Source: Paenibacillus_AP thailandensis (GTDB taxonomy: Bacteria; Bacillota; Bacilli; Paenibacillales; Paenibacillaceae). Taken from it: a stretch of 64,000 nt of DNA. Where the stretch lies: positions 186,001 to 250,000 of the forward strand of contig NZ_JBHUMY010000012.1 in assembly GCF_042685365.1 (NCBI RefSeq). The letters run 5' to 3'. Positions 61,189-64,000 of the stretch are shown here, one piece after another; position 1 is the first letter of the stretch; each line of letters opens with the position of its first letter. The notes under the pieces were generated by a model, which saw nothing but the letters and a program-made list of their open reading frames with translations, had not been told where the DNA came from and made no database searches. The translations under genes and the position numbers were made by a program.

Positions 61189-61443
61189 CTAGAATGGAGG
61201 CAGATTGTCGAGGTTGTTCGTCGGATCCCCGTCTGCGTCGCCTCGGATGTACGTTTCGCCGTCGCGTCCTTTAAACGCGTTTACGCCGGCAATCCGTCCC
61301 GCCTGCACTTCCTGCAGCGCCGCCGTATAATCGAGCACCCGTCCCGAAGACGTCTGGAACGAAGTGATGTCGCCGTCGCCGTTTTTCTGCACGGCTACGA
61401 AACGTTCTCTGTTGTCGGCCATACCTGCGCCTGTCTGTTCCAT
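61189..61443 (-). CDS. DUF3892 domain-containing protein
   Basis: An 84-residue protein: MADNRERFVAVQKNGDGDITSFQTSSGRVLDYTAALQEVQAGRIAGVNAFKGRDGETYIRGDADGDPTNNLDNLPPF matches the DUF3892 pattern end to end. Function is unknown; the family is small, soluble and frequent in Bacillales. I prefer the ATG at 61443, eight bases after GGGGAG; ATG 61449 is too close to that site, and an internal ATG seven codons later (start of MADNRERF) is also possible. A hairpin at 61121-61158 follows. Confidence 0.8.
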   Translation of the reverse strand: MEQTGAGMADNRERFVAVQKNGDGDITSFQTSSGRVLDYTAALQEVQAGRIAGVNAFKGRDGETYIRGDADGDPTNNLDNLPPF

Positions 61444-61686
61444 TTCCATCGCTCCCCGCATTAGCGGGCTTAATGCCCGCATGTAATATCGGACCCTTTA
61501 TAACATGGGCGGAAAAGCCCGTTTCTATGCAAGGTTGTCACGAAGCGGGGCTGCCCGCCGCAGTCGCCCGTTCCCGTCCGGTTCGTTCCGCCGCCCGCAT
61601 AATGGCGCTCCGGATGCCCATACTACAGATGGCGCGTCGGAACTTTTTCAATCGCCAGCTTACAAGAATGGAGGCCATTATCGATC

Positions 61687-61872
61687 ATGAATCTGGAAAG
61701 CAGCTACGATTGCTCCCAAGCGTCCGTTGACCTTCCGAAACTGCTGGAGCAGCTGGATGCGCTGCAGCGGGCGGGCGGAGCTTCTGCGGAAACGGAACAG
61801 CAAATCAACCATCTGCAAAATCAAATCCGGTTTATTCGAAATAAATGCAGCATTCCCGGCCAAGCGGAATAA
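61687..61872 (+). CDS. Possible small helical protein
   Basis: A 61-residue frame, MNLESSYDCSQASVDLPKLLEQLDALQRAGGASAETEQQINHLQNQIRFIRNKCSIPGQAE, with two amphipathic helices and a cysteine near each end. GGAGG precedes the ATG but at 13 bases, which is longer than ideal. The opposite-strand frame lacks comparable quality. It resembles short coiled-coil proteins of unknown function in Paenibacillus. Reality as a gene is uncertain. Confidence 0.42.
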   Translation: MNLESSYDCSQASVDLPKLLEQLDALQRAGGASAETEQQINHLQNQIRFIRNKCSIPGQAE

Positions 61873-61941
61873 TTTCCGATTGGGCTTATACGCCTAAAGA
61901 GCGTTTCCGGGCCGTATTTTCCGCCTATAGGGGCAGGCGGG

Positions 61942-62226
61942 TCACTTCCCTTTTTTGCTTCTGCGCATGGCGACCGCTTCGTTCGTTTGCTTCACCAGCT
62001 GATTCCCGTATACCGCAAAAGCTCCGCACAAAATGCCTTGCAGCACGCTTTGCACGTTAAAGCCGAGGATCAGCGAAGCAAAAACGATCGCAACGGCCGT
62101 CACCGCGTAAATAATCGACCAATCGGGCACGCGCGGCGTTTGCTTTAACGCATAGCCGATGACCCAACAAGCGACGACAACAATCATAAGACTTGGATCA
62201 ATGAGCTGTTCAACTTTCTCCAACAT
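61942..62226 (-). CDS. Holin-like membrane protein (Phage_holin_5 type)
   Basis: A 94-residue protein with three hydrophobic segments: IDPSLMIVVVACWVIGYALKQTPRVPDWSIIYAVTAVAIVFASLILGFNVQSVLQGILCGAFAVYGNQLVKQ. This matches the small phage holin family found in Bacillales phages and also free-standing in Paenibacillus genomes. The tail is basic (MRRSKKGK). No endolysin, portal or other phage gene is nearby, so it is either a chromosomal holin-like protein or a relic. ATG 62226 (or TTG 62229) follows AAGGAGTGATG. Confidence 0.8.
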   Translation of the reverse strand: MLEKVEQLIDPSLMIVVVACWVIGYALKQTPRVPDWSIIYAVTAVAIVFASLILGFNVQSVLQGILCGAFAVYGNQLVKQTNEAVAMRRSKKGK

Positions 62227-62417
62227 CAAACATCACTCCTTGTCCATCTCTTACCGTACCGGAAAGTATCGGCGAGAGCCCGCTTCGGTCATGCGCCCGG
62301 CGATGCTTCTCTTTTCGATGCCGGCCATCGTGCCGAATGAATACGGGGCTTATTTATATGGTATGCGTTCATCCGGTCGCCATACGAGTGCTTTGTCCAA
62401 TTTTTTTTGGGGCGAAG

Positions 62418-62753
62418 CTACGCCTCCCCTTCCGGGGAGGCGGCTTCGATATCGCGAACGGCCAGCCATGCTCCGCCAAGCAGCAGGCGGCCGCGCAAGG
62501 CGTCCACCCGTTCCACGACGCCCTCCGCCAACCGCTCCTCGTACGGATCGTAAAGGCGAAGGCGGATCGGCTTGCGATGCTCCATCGATTCGGCCACGAT
62601 ATTCGAAATGCGTTCCCACTCGCTTTCGTCAAGCTCGATTCTCCGCCTGCGCCTCGACTCCCGTTCCCTTTCGTTAATGGCCGCCTTATGCTCGGGCAGC
62701 ATCATCCGGCTCGATTCCCATAGGCCGTTGCCTTCAAGTTTTTTTCGCGTCAT
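62418..62753 (-). CDS. YolD-like protein
   Basis: A 111-residue protein of the YolD-like family (PF08863): MTRKKLEGNGLWESSRMMLPEHKAAI, then IRLRLYDPYEERLAEGVVERVDALRGRLLLGGAWLAVRDIEAA. YolD proteins are the usual partners of UvrX/YqjW-type Y-family polymerases and have been compared to UmuD. ATG 62753 overlaps the polymerase stop by four bases (ATGA) and has AGGAGG nine bases upstream. The last codons contain a perfect GCCTCCCC/GGGGAGGC hairpin. Confidence 0.9.
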   Translation of the reverse strand: MTRKKLEGNGLWESSRMMLPEHKAAINERERESRRRRRIELDESEWERISNIVAESMEHRKPIRLRLYDPYEERLAEGVVERVDALRGRLLLGGAWLAVRDIEAASPEGEA

Positions 62754-64000
62754 TTGTAATGGCCTCCTATCTTCGCCGAGCGGTCGAGCGCTTGGCCGGC
62801 CGCCGTCTTGGACACGGCTCTGATCAGAACGGAGTTCCCGTATTTGCGCTTCAAAGCGTCGACCGCCTTCTCCAGCGCCATCGACTTCTCCCGGTCCATA
62901 TCGAACAGCGACAGCTGGTATTCGGCGTCGGACGTCAGCTGCGACAGGCTTACGCCGACTCTGCGGATCGGCAGGCCGTCCCAATGCCGTTCGAGCAGCT
63001 TGCAAGCCCAGCGGTAAACGTGGTTCGTTATGTTGGACGGATCGTCCATTTTCATCTGGCGGTTGAAGCCCGTCGGCCGGTCGTAATCGGCGCCCATGCA
63101 GCCCACCGTTACGACATGCCCCATAAACCCAAGCTCCCGGCAGCGCTGGCACACCAGCTCCGTCAACTCCAGCAGCACGACTTTAATCTCCTCCAGCTTC
63201 CCGTAATCGCGGGGCAGCGTCATCATATGGCCGACCGATTTCGGATCGACCCGATGGGTCCCCGGCGCGACCGGGCTGTCGTCGATGCCGCGGGCAATCC
63301 GCCAATACAGCTCCGCCTGAATGTCGGAGTTTTTCCCGAACTTCCGGCGCATCATCTGCTTCAGCTTCGCAAGCGGCGTCTCCGCCACGCTGCCGATCGT
63401 CGGCATGCCCATCGCGTGAAAATGCCGGGTCATCCGGCTGCCGGACATAAACATATGGCTGACCGGAAGCTTCCACAACGTCTCGGCCAGATTGTCCTTC
63501 GATAACATATAAAGGCCGCCGTCGCTTTTTTTGGCGTAGTTGTCGCATGCCATCTTGGCCAAAATTTTGTTCTCGCCGATGCCGAACCGCGCGTAGACGC
63601 CCGTCTCCTCCTGAATGCGGCGCTGAATGATCCGCGCCAGCTCCTCCGGACCGCCGTACAGATGAAGCGATCCGGTCACGTCCAGAAATTGCTCGTCGAT
63701 GCTGTAGGGCTCCACCAGATCGGTATAGCTCAAATAAATGTCCGTAATCTGCATGGACACGTCGATATATTTTTGCATCCGCGGTTTGATCACGACGAGC
63801 TCGGGGCACTTGGCCAGCGCCTCGCCGAGCCTCTCGGCGGTCGTAATGCCGCGGGCTTTCGCTATGGGGCAGGCGGCCAGCACGATGCCGGACCGGCGTT
63901 CCGGGTCGCCCGCGACGACGACGGGTTTATCCCGATATTCGGGATGCTCCGCTTTCTCCACCGATGCATAAAACGATTGACAATCCGCGAGCATAATGAC
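62750..64000 (-). CDS. Y-family DNA polymerase, UvrX/YqjW type (5' end cut by window edge)
   Basis: An error-prone translesion polymerase; 416 codons are visible and the frame continues past the window edge. Catalytic residues are present: MLADCQSFYASVEKAEHPEYRDKPVVVAG (first Asp, after V-I), the steric-gate and ATP-contact Y-A-S-V region, and SIDEQFLDVTGSLHLYGG with the Asp-Glu pair. The thumb has helix-hairpin-helix-like AETPLAKLKQMMRRKFG and the little finger follows. The ATG at 63994 is within the frame but the preceding V-I fits the usual N-terminus, so the true start lies beyond 64000. It is translationally coupled to yolD; related pairs are SOS-regulated. Confidence 0.92.
   Translation of the reverse strand, partial: VIMLADCQSFYASVEKAEHPEYRDKPVVVAGDPERRSGIVLAACPIAKARGITTAERLGEALAKCPELVVIKPRMQKYIDVSMQITDIYLSYTDLVEPYSIDEQFLDVTGSLHLYGGPEELARIIQRRIQEETGVYARFGIGENKILAKMACDNYAKKSDGGLYMLSKDNLAETLWKLPVSHMFMSGSRMTRHFHAMGMPTIGSVAETPLAKLKQMMRRKFGKNSDIQAELYWRIARGIDDSPVAPGTHRVDPKSVGHMMTLPRDYGKLEEIKVVLLELTELVCQRCRELGFMGHVVTVGCMGADYDRPTGFNRQMKMDDPSNITNHVYRWACKLLERHWDGLPIRRVGVSLSQLTSDAEYQLSLFDMDREKSMALEKAVDALKRKYGNSVLIRAVSKTAAGQALDRSAKIGGHYK

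Noticed and set aside
61942..62226. Possible prophage because of a holin-family protein
   Set aside because: No lysin, tail, capsid or integrase genes in the surrounding 10 kb; such holin-like proteins also occur alone in Paenibacillaceae.

Overview
The window reads as chromosomal DNA of a spore-former-type Firmicute of the Paenibacillaceae (Paenibacillus/Cohnella-like). The evidence is the gene families and synteny: rqcH-Ca ATPase-remA-gmk-rpoZ, ylbG-ylbF, ylaN near ftsW, a GAF-GGDEF gene beside rpsD, floT with an NfeD gene, acsA/acuA/acuC/ccpA, yugN, yktB and a UvrX-type polymerase with YolD. Strong GGAGG-type ribosome binding sites, many hairpin-plus-T-run terminators and a high GC content for Bacillales (judged by eye) agree with this. 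No rRNA, tRNA, insertion sequence, prophage block or CRISPR array was seen; both window edges cut a gene.

Layout. 1-5.2 kb: an L-rhamnose catabolic operon on the minus strand (rhaEW, an Anabaena-sensory-rhodopsin-transducer-like gene, rhaA, rhaB running off the left edge), headed by a perfect inverted-repeat operator pair and a cre-like site. 5.2-6.7 kb: a DUF2500 gene and a FusB/FusC-type EF-G-binding protein gene preceded by its own promoter, a 15-codon leader ORF with a strong Shine-Dalgarno, and overlapping stem-loops. 6.7-14 kb: rpoZ, gmk, remA, dapF, a Ca P-type ATPase and divergent rqcH. 14-24 kb: cupin, PHP phosphoesterase, LysR regulator, ylbG, ylbF, an XPB-type helicase with an overlapping helicase-associated partner, a CBS protein and an M20 amidohydrolase. 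24-34 kb: yugN, ftsW, Asp23, cax, ylaN, an HPr-like protein without the active histidine, an M29 aminopeptidase, a lipoprotein, a diguanylate cyclase and rpsD.

33-45 kb: flotillin/NfeD, a bifunctional PBP1A with two fibronectin type III repeats, acsA divergent from acuA-acuC, then mtnN-ccpA. 45-54.7 kb: a zinc-ribbon protein, VanZ, ptsI-ptsG, aroA, tandem crcB, aroK and gndA. 54.7-64 kb: small hypothetical genes, yktB, an MFS transporter, speA, DUF1292, a copper-amine-oxidase-like domain protein, DUF3892, a holin-like protein and a yolD/Y-family polymerase pair.

A carbon-control theme links much of the window: CcpA is encoded here, a full-consensus cre lies in front of acsA, weaker cre-like sites lie before the rha operon and ptsG, and PTS enzymes and acetate activation with its acetylation control are present. 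The most noteworthy unexplained signal is the leader peptide and alternative hairpin region in front of the EF-G-binding protein gene, which looks like a ribosome-mediated attenuator.
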